Assembly (NCBI GenBank): GCA_025200525.1
Contig: CM045762.1
Coordinates: 86,432,717 to 86,496,716, forward strand
Reading direction: 5' to 3'
From: Camellia lanceoleosa
Lineage: Eukaryota > Streptophyta > Magnoliopsida > Ericales > Theaceae
Length of the DNA stretch: 64,000 nucleotides
The notes beneath the pieces were generated by a model, which did not search any database, was not told the origin of the DNA, and saw only the letters and a program-made list of their open reading frames with translations. Of this stretch, positions 49,198 through 60,150 are shown piece after piece (position 1 is the first letter of the stretch; the number at the start of each line of letters is the position of its first letter). Position numbers and translations under genes: made by a program.

Positions 49198-49485
49198 ATG
49201 AAAAGACATCTTACCTCTTCAAAATTTACAGCTCATTTATTTACATTATTATATGGAGAAAGACCCCACCTATTTCTTCGTTTCCCTTACCCATTCAATC
49301 CCTCTCATCTCGTCTCCTTAACTCTCTCTCTCTCTCTAACACATCCCATCCCCTCTCATGTACTTACTCTCTTTCATTTCTTCACATCTCATTCCCTTGT
49401 TTCCTTCATCATCTCTCTCTTTCTCTATCTCTATTTCTCTCATTATCTTTCATTCCCACACACTGACATCTTTGTCCCTCTTCTC

Positions 49486-49929
49486 TACGAGTGTAAATTT
49501 GGCCCGGCTTGGCCCACTTGGGCCCGGGCTTGGGTTGGCCCATGTCGGGCCTGGCAAGTTCCTATCAAAATTCGGGATGGCCCATAGGCCAAAAAATTAT
49601 ACCCAAGCCCAGGGGGTATTCGGGTAGGATGGGGTTTGTGGGCTTTGGGTCGAGCTTGGATGGGCCTGAACATTTTTATTTTTTTTTTAATCTTTTCCAC
49701 CAAAATTTTATTATTTTTCACTAAAATTGACACTAGGCCTTAGGTCGGGCTTTGAGTGAGTCTTGAGCGAGGTGAGCCCACAGGCCAGGCAGGATCGGGC
49801 TTCAAAATGACAACTCAAGCCCAGGGTCTCGAGTTGGGCTTGGGTCTGGGTCTAACTAGGTCGGGCCCACCTAGGACCACAAGTGGGCTTCGAGCCGCCC
49901 ATGGACCGTGGGCCATTTTTACACTCGTA
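49486..49929. mobile_element. hAT-type MITE (444 bp)
   Basis: Left end TACGAGTGTAAATTTGGCCC; right end read inward TACGAGTGTAAAAATGGCCC. The 20-bp inverted repeat has two mismatches. The flanks CTCTTCTC (49478-49485) and CTCCGCTC (49930-49937) agree at 6 of 8. Subterminal GGGCTTGGG / GGCCCGGGC words fill the inside. The glycine/proline-rich frames across it are products of this base composition. Confidence 0.88.
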
Positions 49930-50521
49930 CTCCGCTCTTTCTAATCTATATTCTTTTTCTTCACTTTTATTGATCTCCTTCCCATTTTCTTCCTAATTTC
50001 CCATAGACCTCACTCATTCCACAACTTAAATTATGCAAAAACCCACAGATTTGAAGGTTGTTGGTAGTGCCATTTTTAACAATGGTATGTCTCACCCACC
50101 CTTAACCTTTGTAGCAGCTTTAGCTTTGAAAAATGGTTTGTCTCTAGTCTCTTTTCTATTCCACTCTATGTTTATATATGCTTTACTTGATTCATAGAAC
50201 CAGAGATGAAAGTATATATATGTATTGATTAGGTTCTTGAAGAAGAAAACAAAAAGAAAAAAGAATGCTATTTTTCTCAAATTTGTTACTGACCGATAAG
50301 AATGGTTTCAAATGATACGATTTCACAATAACATTTTGATCACAGTTCATGAGATTTCTAGCATGATAGAGTCGGTTCAGATGGCGAGTAGAGGGACAAC
50401 CCGGGCCAAACCGACCCCTGCAAACCTATAAAAATCACATAAAAATTGTCTTCAAATTTACATAAAAGGGGAAAAGAAAAGAAAAGAAAAGAAAAGAAAT
50501 ATATATATATATATATATATA
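49930..50521. other. Non-coding interval
   Basis: No gene was recognised. (AAAAG)n near 50474-50498 and a TA run at 50499-50520 border the Helitron-like copy. Confidence 0.5.
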
Positions 50522-51173
50522 CTAGGGATAACCCGTGCCTGAAGGCATTGCGAACAATCTTTTTTTAATACCACACATGCTAATATCACTCTAATTTTAA
50601 ACTTTAGATAGAAAGAGGAACAAAATATATAAAGAAAACTAAAATAAATAACTAATAAAGCAATCATAAAATATATGTAGACACAATGTTTAAGTAAGAA
50701 CACAAATCAAATTCTTACCACAATGCTTCAAACACAATGTTTCAATCACAAATTGTAAACATCAATAAAGCAATTAAATTGGACAACATGCTGTCAACAT
50801 TATTGTGTAACAAACCTGCTAGAAATTAAAATTATTGAAACAAAAGATATCCACAAATTAGAGTAAAGATTATTGAAACAAAAGATGCTGAAATAGGTGA
50901 GGTTTAAAGAGAGAGCAAGAGAGAAGTGGCATTACCTCGATGGTGGTCCGTTAAAGATAGAGGAAGAGAGAAACGGGAAGAGATGATGTTGCAGAGCTGC
51001 TGAAATGGATTTCAAATAGGATGAGCTGCAACTTTGAGCAGTGTAGTTTCGTTATTAAATTGAATTGTAAGCTGAATCAAACGTCTTGTCAAAGCTATCT
51101 AAGCCAAAATCATCACCATCAAAAATGATATAGACAAATGTCCCTTCAAAATTAAAAAACGGAGCTTTAAATA
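50522..51173 (-). mobile_element. Helitron-like copy 1 (terminal part)
   Basis: On the minus strand the end reads CAATGCCTTCAGGCACGGG, then TTATCCCTAG (last base at plus 50522). That is a short GC hairpin (TGCC...GGCA) about 10 bp before a CTAG terminus, and the neighbouring base on the minus strand is T, as for Helitron 3' ends. The following 650 bp is repeated with about 90% identity by eye at 56978. The 5' end of the element was not located, so this is a probable rather than proven Helitron. Confidence 0.55.
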
Positions 51174-52853
51174 ATCAAACTCCTCAAAAAATGCTAATAA
51201 GATGTGGGTGTTTCACAAAAGAAACCAAGCTTAACATTTGAAACCAAAACTCCACTGCCATAATCACATTGTTGAAATAAAAGCTCCAAACATGTCATGA
51301 TCAATTCAAAAAAGGCAACACCCAAATCATAACAAAAATAAATAGAAGGATATGATTCTAAGGTTTGAAAAAGGTATTTTTGGAGAACAAATAAATAAAG
51401 AAAAAAGTATTTTAGGAGAACAAAAAAATTATGTGATCATTGAATACCCACTTCACTAAATGATGCTGAGATATTCATTCTATTTAAATACCCATTGCCC
51501 TAACATCTCCCAAAACCAATCACAGTGAAGCTACTGAGACTTCCACAATACACTTTGGACAAAAAAGATAAAGAAAACCAATAAAAGAAGGCGAAACTTA
51601 AGAAACAAAGTGACCAAACTTATGGAAGAACGTGACTAGATGGTTGAAGCAAATCATAAAAAATAAAAATAAAAAGTTCTAGCAGTACCATTTTTTATTT
51701 GGAGCTACATTATTGGCCATTGGTCCAAAGTTCCTTCCACTCCCAATTTTTCCACTACTTACAGGTCCTATTTTGCTTTATTGCTTATATTCTGTTTTAT
51801 GCAAATGGAAAGGGGGAATTTATTTTAAATAAAAAATGAAGTGGCTAAAATAAAAATGAAATGAAGATATTTTTCCACTACTTACGAGTCCTATTTTGCT
51901 TCATTGCTCATATTCTCTTTTATGCAAATGGAAAGGGGGAATTTTTTTAAAATAAAAAATGAAGTGGCTAAAATAAAAATGAAATGAAGATAAAAATACA
52001 ATAGTGAATATATAAAACATGAGAGCAAAATAAGATCAAAATAAAGAAAACATTTACTATATGAGTAATGAATAATTCTTCATGAGATGCAAAGCAAGTT
52101 CACCTTGATTTATCGCTAACTTGATTACCAACAAAAATAGAAAAGAAACAAAAAGAATATTAAACTACATTTAGAACTACAGGTTTAATGTTGAATGCCC
52201 TGTCAAAAGACTCTATTTTCCAAGCTGAAAACTTACCATATCACAAATAATTTTTAAGAGTTCATTAAAATAAACGTTGAAAATTTCTTTGATACACATG
52301 GTGGTTTTGGTTATAAAATAAACGTTTAAAAAATGTGTACCATGCACCAGAATTCTAATGATTTGTGGCATTTAGTTATAAGATTTTGTGATGTTCAAAT
52401 TTATGATGAACTTGGTTACACCAAACTTATGGTGCACAGAAAATAAAAATAAAAAGTTCTAGCAGTACTATTTTTTATCAGGAGCTACATTATTGGCCAT
52501 TGCTCCAAAGTTCCTTCCACTCCCAATTTTTCCACTACTTACTAGTCCTATTTTGCTTCGTTGCTCATATTCTCTTTTATGCAAATGGAAAGGGGGAATT
52601 TTTTTTTAATAAAAAATGAAGTGGCTAAAATAAAAATGAAATGAAGATAAAAATACAACAGTGAATATATAAAACATGAGAGCAAAATAAGATCAAAATA
52701 AAGAAAACATTTACTATATGAGTAATGAATAATTCTTCATGAGATGCAAAGCAAGTTCACATTGATTTATGGGTTTTTTGATTACCAACAAAAATAGAAA
52801 AGAAACAAAAGGAATATTAAACTTACATTTAGAACTACAGGTTTAACGTTGAA

Positions 52854-55450
52854 TGTGATGATTGGTGCGTGTTTTACCTTACTCTCTTGAAACTTCCTCT
52901 GTTGAGGTTGTCTCGGTTTTGAGTTTTCACTCGTTTCGGAGGGTGCGGGATTGGATCCGGAGTGTTTGGAGTGAAACCGAAGTTTTCAGGGCTTGAAGGG
53001 CCAAGGCCGCACGTGCAGGGGCTTTGGGCCTCACGTGCGGGAGGGGCCGCACATGAGGGGGATCAGGCACGAGCGGGAAGTTGGGAGGAGTGGCTGTGTG
53101 CACATTGCATTATATGGAGGTGCGGGAGGACCGCACGTGCGGGAGGGTGCGCCGTACGTGCGGCCAAGCATGTGTTTGCCTCGTCTTTCGTGTATTTCAG
53201 CTATACACTCATCTTTTGCCCCTTTTTCCCTCATTTTTTATTATACCTCTCTATCTCTCTCTACAATATTTTCTCTCTTTTTCTCTCTTCTCTCTCTACT
53301 CAAACCCTCAAAGTTTTACATTTCTTTTTGATCCCATGAATCCATTGGGATTTTGGTACTAGATCCTTATACCAAAATGATGAACGTGTCGAGGGCTTCG
53401 TCTTGGCCGGTGGAGATCGTATTCCGGCGAACTTGATTTTTGAGCTTTTTCTCCTCTTCTCTCTTAAGGTAGGGATTTCCTTGATTTTCTTCAATGCTTC
53501 CCCTACAGATAGTCATGTGGTATACTCTATTGCATAAAAACCATGTGGCATGGAATATTTTCGAAAATCATGATAGGGGGTATAAGATATGGGTGTAGAG
53601 ATTGAAATTTCATGAGATGGGTTGATGTTGGGTTAAATTTGGGGTGTGATTCAATATGTTCATGATTAGAGAGGCAAAGCCCTAATTTTTGTAAAAATGC
53701 CTATTAGACAAAAAGGAGGTTAACATTGTAGAATAATGATGTCAAGAGGTTAAGAAATGTGACTAATGATTTGGAAATTGAATTTAGAATAAATTGGGTT
53801 TTATGAATTGAAATGTTGACTTGTGTTGGATTAATTATATTTAAACCCGATAAATCGATATTTTTTTGTTATTTGTTAAAAGTGAAATTTTAATAATGAG
53901 ATTAGAATATCATTGGGTGCACTGCCGTTAAATAGAAATTGTACAAATTATAACTTTGCTAGCCATGATTGAAATCCCTTATTTTAAATGAAGAAAATTG
54001 AGTTAGTTATGTTTTGGTGTAATGAAATAAATGGATTGAGGCAAAGGGTGGAGAACATTAATGTGGAGGAATAAGGTAATTGATTTTGAAAGGGAAGAAT
54101 GGAAGACTAACATTGTGTAAATTTCGGGATTTTACTTGAGATTGATCACAAATATATTTTATTTTATTATTGTGTAATTGGACCCAAAGATTCATGAGAA
54201 GTGGTTAATGGTATTATGTGTTTAATACATGTTGCTTAGAGGTTTTGTCCTTGGTCATCGGTGGAGGATGACATTGTGAATATTGAAATGTTTATGTGCC
54301 TGTAGTACACTTTTGTTATTATGAATGTGGTTTGAAGTGATTGTTGGAAAGTGTGTGTTGTGCTGAGAATCAAAGGTATCATTACCTTCCAGCTAGCGCC
54401 TGAAAAATTGGTTGCGCTGAGAATCAGAGGTACCATTCCCTTCCAACTAGCGCCTGGAGAAATGGGGCAAAGGTACCATTCCCTTCCAGCTAGTGTTTGG
54501 TAAATTGTCATGTTGTTGTGGAGAGGTGTATCATTAGCTTACCATGTTGTGGGCAGGTAGAGCAGGGGTTATTTGTCATTGTTGTTTCAGTTGATTGTGT
54601 GTATTATGTGCTTTGATAATTGTGATTTTGTAAGGTTAAATTGTCTAACATGTTGAGTAATTGTATTCATGTAAATTTGGGTGTGCTTGTGAGGGGTTGA
54701 AGGAGTTTCCACCTTAAGTTATTTTATTGAAGGTATTCCTTGAATTTTGATTCTAAGTTGTGAAATGTGACGAACCGTTGAGACAGATCATGTTTATATT
54801 TGGGCTATGAATAACATGAAGGAAACGGATTTGGTGAACGTGTTTTCGGAAATAAAGTGGATGTTATGTAGTGTTTTGTCGCAAATGGAAAATATGGTTA
54901 TCGAGTAATAATTGTCTAAAGGGGAAATGGATAAGGAAAGCGGAACTTGGTTTTGTTGTAGAAACTGAATGTTTTTGAGAAAAGTATTATGTAAGTATAC
55001 TTTGTTTATAAAACGTCACATTATTTATATGGTATGAGATTAGCATTGATGATCATAGCTATCTGTAAGTTATTATTGTTGAGGATCATGTTGAGATCCC
55101 TACTGAACTATATGTTCATCCCACTTTGCTAATCTTTTTCAGGTGAACATGAAGAAGTCTTTCTTTAAGGTCATGGATCTTCCTTATTTGTGGCCACGGG
55201 GCCTTTTATGTGTAGGCAGAACGCCATCGATGTAAAAAGGGTTAAACCTTTCCTTTTGATTTAAAGGATGTAAGCCAAGGGCAATGTATTTAACTGTACT
55301 TCATGTTGCATTCATTTTTATCCGAACGAGAGAATTATTATTGATGTATTCCTTGTAAATATGATGAGCTCCTGTAAGTTATCTTTGAAATGGAATTTCT
55401 AAAATTGGCTTTGGTAATAAATCCCGAGTAATAAAAAGTGGGGCGTGACA
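52854..55450 (+). mobile_element. Solo LTR 2 (2,597 bp, TSD TTGAA)
   Basis: Starts TGTGATGATTGGTGCG and ends GGGGCGTGACA. TTGAA flanks it at 52849-52853 and 55451-55455. The undisturbed sequence of the insertion site is visible in the neighbouring tandem unit at 52191, which confirms the ends. There are no coding domains. Ends, length, GTAGGGATTTCC-like sequence after the leader and a late TATGTTCATCCCACTTTGC segment recall solo LTR 1, so they are related gypsy-type LTRs. Confidence 0.95.
53010..53160. promoter_or_regulatory. Three pairs of CACGTG-like palindromes
   Basis: CACGTG starts at 53010, 53032 and 53134, with variants CACATG (53050), CACGAG (53068) and TACGTG (53155). Paired spacings are 22, 18 and 21 bp. 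Most are extended to CCGCACGTGCGG or its halves. The array lies about 155-305 bp from the LTR start, the same region that holds the CTCGAG pairs in solo LTR 1 (190-560 bp). Confidence 0.8.
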
Positions 55451-55679
55451 TTGAATGCCCTGTCAAAAGACTTTGTTTTCCAAGTTGAAAACTTACCATA
55501 TCACAAATAAATTTTAAGAGTTAATTAAAATAAACGTTAAAAAATTCTTTGATATACACGGTGATTTTGGTTATAAAATAAACGTTGAAAAAATGTGTAT
55601 CATGCACCAGAATTCTAATGATTTGTGGCATTTGGTTATAAGATTTTGTGATGTTCAAATTTATGATGAACTTGGTTAT

Positions 55680-56818
55680 TAGACTTTTTGTAGTGTTTAT
55701 GGTTATAACCCATGGTGGTTTTGGTTATAAAATTTTGTGATGTTTAATTATAAATTTAAGTGGCCTTAGTTATGAGGATTTATGATATTTTTTTAAGATT
55801 ATGAACTACTGTGATTATAACTTTGGATGCATATCGTTAAAAAACTTTTGGGGTGTATATAAATTATTGGGTCATTGTATCAAACACATGTGTAATGATC
55901 GTAATCGATTTGAGTCCAGTAAACTCACACCAAAAAAACAAAAAAACAAAAAAACATGATTGGTTGTTCAGGAAATGGGTTCTAGTTGTGTGCCTATATA
56001 TATATTCCCCAAAATCAAACTAAAGAAAACTTATTGGGTCATTCTATCAAACACTTGCCATACATGACTTATTGGGTCATTCTATAAGATGAAAAAGATG
56101 AACAAAAAATAAGATAATATATATATATATATATGACAACAAACTAAGGGTTTAAAAATTGTCTGACCCAAAACAGAAATAAAAAAATAGAGCTGTCTAG
56201 ATTAATATGGTAAAATAGACCCAAAAAAAAAAAAAAAGAATGGCAAAATAGGCAACCAAAACAAACCTTCCCAACCAAAACAAAAAAAATGTCTAGATTA
56301 ATCTCCAAAAAATAGTTTGATTTTGATATTAAAAAAAAAAAACTGTCTAGATTAATCCCTAAAAAGCTATCTAGATTAATCCCTAAAAATGTTCGATTTG
56401 TTGATTAAAATGAGAGAAAACAACAAAGAAAATCAATAAATTTATATATGATTAAACAACAAAGAAAAATTCTTTACCTCTGTGGATTTGGAGGAGGGTT
56501 CGCAAATCTGACTCTGGTCTTCAGATGATGGAGAGAAATTCTTTACCTCTGTGTTGGAGCCATGCCAGTTGTAGAGCTCGGATTCGGCCAGCGGCAAAGT
56601 TAAAGAATTTTGGGGCGATTCAAAGGGATTGAGATGGGTTTGTTGGGGGTGGTTCAAAGGAATGGAGGAAGAGAGAAGATGAAGAGAGTAATGTAGAGAG
56701 AGGGATTGCGATGGGTTTGTCAGGGCGGTTTGGAGGAATGAAGAAAAAGAAAAGACAAAGAGAGTAACGTAGAGAGAGAGAGAGAGAGAGGTGTATGTGT
56801 TCAAAATTTGAAAGAGGA

Positions 56819-56855
<37 letters not shown>

Positions 56856-56977
56856 GATCTATAAGGTGATAAGACATTGTGAGCCATTGGATTGAATTCA
56901 ATCTAATGGTCCGTGTATTGACGAAGGGACAAAAGTCCCATCAGAGTAAAAATCTAAGCTTCCTTGTTATATAGATA
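55680..56977. other. Non-coding interval with microsatellites
   Basis: (GA)n at 56776-56790 and (GT)n(GA)n at 56819-56855 lie inside. No gene was recognised. Confidence 0.5.
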
Positions 56978-57678
56978 CTAGGGATAATCCGTGCCTGAAG
57001 GCATTGCGGATAGTATTTTTTTAATACCACACGTGCTAATATCACTTTAATTTTAAACTTTACATAGAAAGAGGAACAAAATATATAAAGAAAACTAAAA
57101 TAAATAACTAATAAAGCAAACATAAAATATATATAGACACAATGTTTAAGTAAGAACACAAATCAAATTCTTACCACAATGTTTCGATATGAAAGGTCTT
57201 AAAGTAGTCCACAATGCTTCAGACACAATGTTTCAATCACAAACTGTAAAAATCAATAAAGCAATTAAATTGGACAACATGCTGTCTACATTATTGTGTG
57301 ACAAACCTGCTAGAAATTAAACAGTATTGAAACAAAAGAGATCCACAAATCAGAGTAAAGATTACTGAAAAATTATTGAAACAAAAGATGCTGAAATATG
57401 TGAGGTTTGAAGAGAGAGAGCAAGAGAGAAGTGGCATTACCTCGATGGTGGTCCGTTGAAGAAAGAGCAAGAGAGAAACGAGAAGAGATAATGCTGCAGA
57501 GCTGCCGAAATGGATTTCAAATAGGATGAGCTGCAACTTTGAGCAGTGTAGTTTCATTATTAAATTGAATTGTAAACTGAATCAAACGTCTTGTCAAAGC
57601 TATCTAAGCCAAAATCATCACCATCAAAAATGATATAGACAAATGTCCCTTCAAAATTAAAAAATAGAGCTTTAAATA
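56978..57678 (-). mobile_element. Helitron-like copy 2 (terminal part)
   Basis: The CTAG terminus lies at 56978-56981 with the same hairpin as copy 1. Homology to 50522-51173 runs to GAGCTTTAAAT (about 57678) and then stops in both. This copy has an extra TTTCGATATGAAAGGTC stretch near 57181. Both copies carry GAG followed by GTAATGCCAC on the minus strand, which looks like a splice donor, so a host exon may have been captured. Confidence 0.55.
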
Positions 57679-57776
57679 TAATATTGCTGGTTTCAAATAT
57701 GTTTGAAATAGAATAAAATTCTACTGAGAAAAATAATCAATAATCACCACAAGAAAAGGGGGCTTAAAAGACGGAA

Positions 57777-58085
57777 CTTTTTGCGACAGCACAACTTGCC
57801 GTCGCAAAAAATAGAGCATTTGCGACGGCATAAAATCCTGTCGCGAAAAAGGAGAGTATTTGCGACGGCAGAAATTGCTGTCGCAAAAAAAAAAATAGAG
57901 TATTTACGACGGCAAAGATTGTTGTCGCAAAAAAATAGAGTTTTTGCGACGGTACCAGCTGCAGTCGCAAAAAAAAAAAAGAAGAGTTTTTTGCGACTGT
58001 AATAAATATTGTTGCATATATATATATATATTGTGGCTTTGAGACGGCTTCATATATATAGTCACAAAATGGTTTAAATAAATGC
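57777..58085. repeat. Subterminal hairpin array (TTTGCGACGGCA / TGCCGTCGCAAA)
   Basis: Five to six consecutive units each have a stem (T/TT)TGCGACGGCA, a loop of about 6-8 bases and the complementary arm TG(C/T)(C/T)GTCGCAAA, separated by AAAAATAGAG-type spacers. Units lie near 57781, 57820, 57858, 57905 and 57942, with a weaker one near 57990. After 58030 further half-units appear as TTTGAGACGGC and CAACGGTC...TTGTCACAAA. Confidence 0.85.
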
Positions 58086-58186
58086 AACGGTCTTTTTTTG
58101 TCACAAAAAAAAAAAAAAAAAAAAAACAAAAAACAAAACAAAACAAAAGAAAAAAGAAATGACGTCGTCTTACTTTTTTGAACATT

Positions 58187-58662
58187 TCTCTTTTCATCCA
58201 TTTTTTTATCTTTCTTTGTCTCTGTCTCTGTCTCTCTTCTCTTTTTCTCTCTCATTCATCACTCTTCTCTGTCTATCTGTCTCTCTCTTTCTCTATGTGT
58301 CTCTGTCTCTCTTCTCTTTCTCTCTCTCACTCATCACTCTTCTCTGTCTGTCTCTCTCTTTCTCTTTGTTTCTCTGTCTCTCTTCTCTTTCTCTCTCTCA
58401 CTCATTACTCTTCTCTGTCTGTCTGTCTCTCTCTTTCTCTCTATGTCCCTCGTCTATCTCTCTTCTCTCTATCTCTCTTATCTCTCTGTCTCTCTTCTCT
58501 TTATCTCTCTCGATCTCTCACTCATCTCTCTCGTTTATCTCTTTTCGCTCTTTTTTTTGTCTCTCTCTCTGTCTATATCTTTTCACCCATTTTTCCATCT
58601 TCATCTCTCTCTTCTCTTTCTCTCTCTCACCCATCACTCTTCTATGTCTGTCTGTCTGTCTA

Positions 58663-58702
<40 letters not shown>

Positions 58703-59560
58703 ACTTATCTATCTCTTCTCTCATCTATTTTCTCTCTCTGTCTCTTTTGCTCAGCTATCTTCTCTTTATCTCTCTCATTTCTTATCTCTTTCTGTCTCTC
58801 ACCCATCTCTCTTCTCTTTATCTCTCTCTATCTCTGTCGTTCATATCTCTTCTCTTTATCTCTCTCGCTCATCTCTCTATTTCTCTCTCTTTGTCTCTCT
58901 CGTTTATCTCCCTTCTCTCTCTATCTCTTTTTTTGTCTCCCACTCTCTATCTCTTTTTCTTTTTGTCTCTCTCTCTCACTTATCACTCTTCTTTGTCTGT
59001 CTGTCTTTGTCTCTGTCTCTGTCTCTATCTCTCTTTCTCTTTTTGTCTCTCGCTCATCTTTCTTCTCTCTATCCTCTCTCTCTCTCTCTTTCTCTTTCTC
59101 ACACTCATCTTCCTTCTCTTTCTTCTCTCTCTTTTTCTATGTCTTTCTCTCGATCATCTTTTTTCGTTCTCTTTCTCTCTTTTTCTCTTTGTCTATCTCT
59201 CGTTCATTTCTTATTTCTCTCTTTTTTTCTGTCTGTCTGTCTATATATATATATATCTCTTTCTCTCTCTATCTTTCTCTCACTCATCACTCTTCTCTCT
59301 CTCTTTCTCTCTTTGTGTCTGTTTGTCTATCTCTCATTCTTCTCTTTCTCTTTCTCTTTCTCTCTATGTGTGTGTCTATCTGTCTATTTCTCTCCCCCAT
59401 TGTGTTCACCTTGCTCACTCTTTCCCTCACATCTTCTCTATTTACTGAGCTCTCCACCATAAGAAAATGCACTTTTATCGACCATTTTATCTCTTTCTCG
59501 CTCATTACTCTGTCTCTGTCTCTCTCTATCTCTCTTCTCTATCTATCTTTCACTCATCTC
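58187..59560. repeat. 1.4-kb polypyrimidine tract
   Basis: The plus strand is almost all C and T, built from words such as CTCTCTCACTCATCACTC, TTCTCTGTCTGTCTCTC and TTCTCTTTCTCTCTC. The first 250 bp repeats with a period of about 65 bp, later parts are looser. Long Ser/Leu-rich frames in all three plus registers are products of the composition and not genes. Confidence 0.95.
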
Positions 59561-59565
59561 TCTCT

Positions 59566-59790
59566 CACCACCACTACTGCCACTGTTGCCACTCCACTTC
59601 TACGACTATTATTACTACCACTATCGCCACCACTCCACTACCACCACCACTACTACCATTACCTTTCCTCTACTACTGCTACTCTATCTCCTCTACCACT
59701 ACCACAACTTCACCACTAATCTCCTTTGTCACCACCACCACCACTACCACCACCGCCACCACTATCACATCTTATCCACCACCTTCATCA
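59566..59790. repeat. (CCA/CTA)n-rich tract
   Basis: Imperfect CCACCACTAC-type trinucleotide repeats follow the polypyrimidine tract directly. Confidence 0.9.
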
Positions 59791-60150
59791 CTACTGCTGC
59801 TCTCTATCCTCTACCACAAAAAAATTAGTTCTTGATTTTTAGTAACAAAAAAAAAAAAAAAAAAAAAAATGGGTTGCAGAAAAATATTTTTCATTGACCA
59901 CAAAAAAATAACTTTATTTTCATGGAAAATATTATTCCTACTTCTACCAAATAAAAAATAATAACAATAATTTTTTATTCATTAAAATAAAAATGAAACA
60001 AATAAATTCTCAACCTTAGTAACTAAAAAAAAATGAAAAATCAAAAAAAAAAATTCATTAACTATAAAAAAAATTATTTTAACGAAAAATAAATTTGTTT
60101 GACAACGACAACCTCCATCGCAAAAAAAAAAAAAAAAAAAAACCGTTTTA

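Larger units (their letters stand above)
51661..55679 (+). repeat. 780-bp tandem duplication, second unit split by solo LTR 2
   Basis: Unit 1 starts AAATAAAAATAAAAAGTTCT at 51661; unit 2 starts with the same word at 52441. Unit 2 is interrupted at 52853 and resumes at 55456 (GCCCTGTCAAAAGACTTTG, compare 52196). Unit 1 also holds an inner duplication of about 123 bp (TTTTTCCACTACTTAC at about 51747 and 51871) that unit 2 lacks. Confidence 0.85.
57745..60150. mobile_element. CACTA-like element, left end and body
   Basis: It starts CACCACAAGAAAAGGGGGC, a one-base variant of the CACTACAAGAAAA terminus of CACTA (En/Spm) elements. It is followed at once by an array of TTTGCGACGGC hairpins, the standard subterminal signature. 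Related words recur near 60100 (ACGACAACCTCCATCGCAAA). No right terminus (TTTTCTTGTAGTG) was found, so the right limit is only a guess. No transposase is present. Confidence 0.65.

Noticed and set aside
49078..49944. Gly/Pro-rich frames over the hAT elements
   Set aside because: Explained by GGGCTTGGG and similar subterminal words; no start, splice or domain support.
52962..53362. Frames of up to 125 codons over the CACGTG array
   Set aside because: They lie in the U3-like region of a solo LTR and have no recognisable domain.
58159..59719. Long open frames of up to 513 codons, rich in Ser, Leu and Phe
   Set aside because: They overlap in all three registers of a polypyrimidine tract; length is explained by the absence of A and G needed for stop codons.
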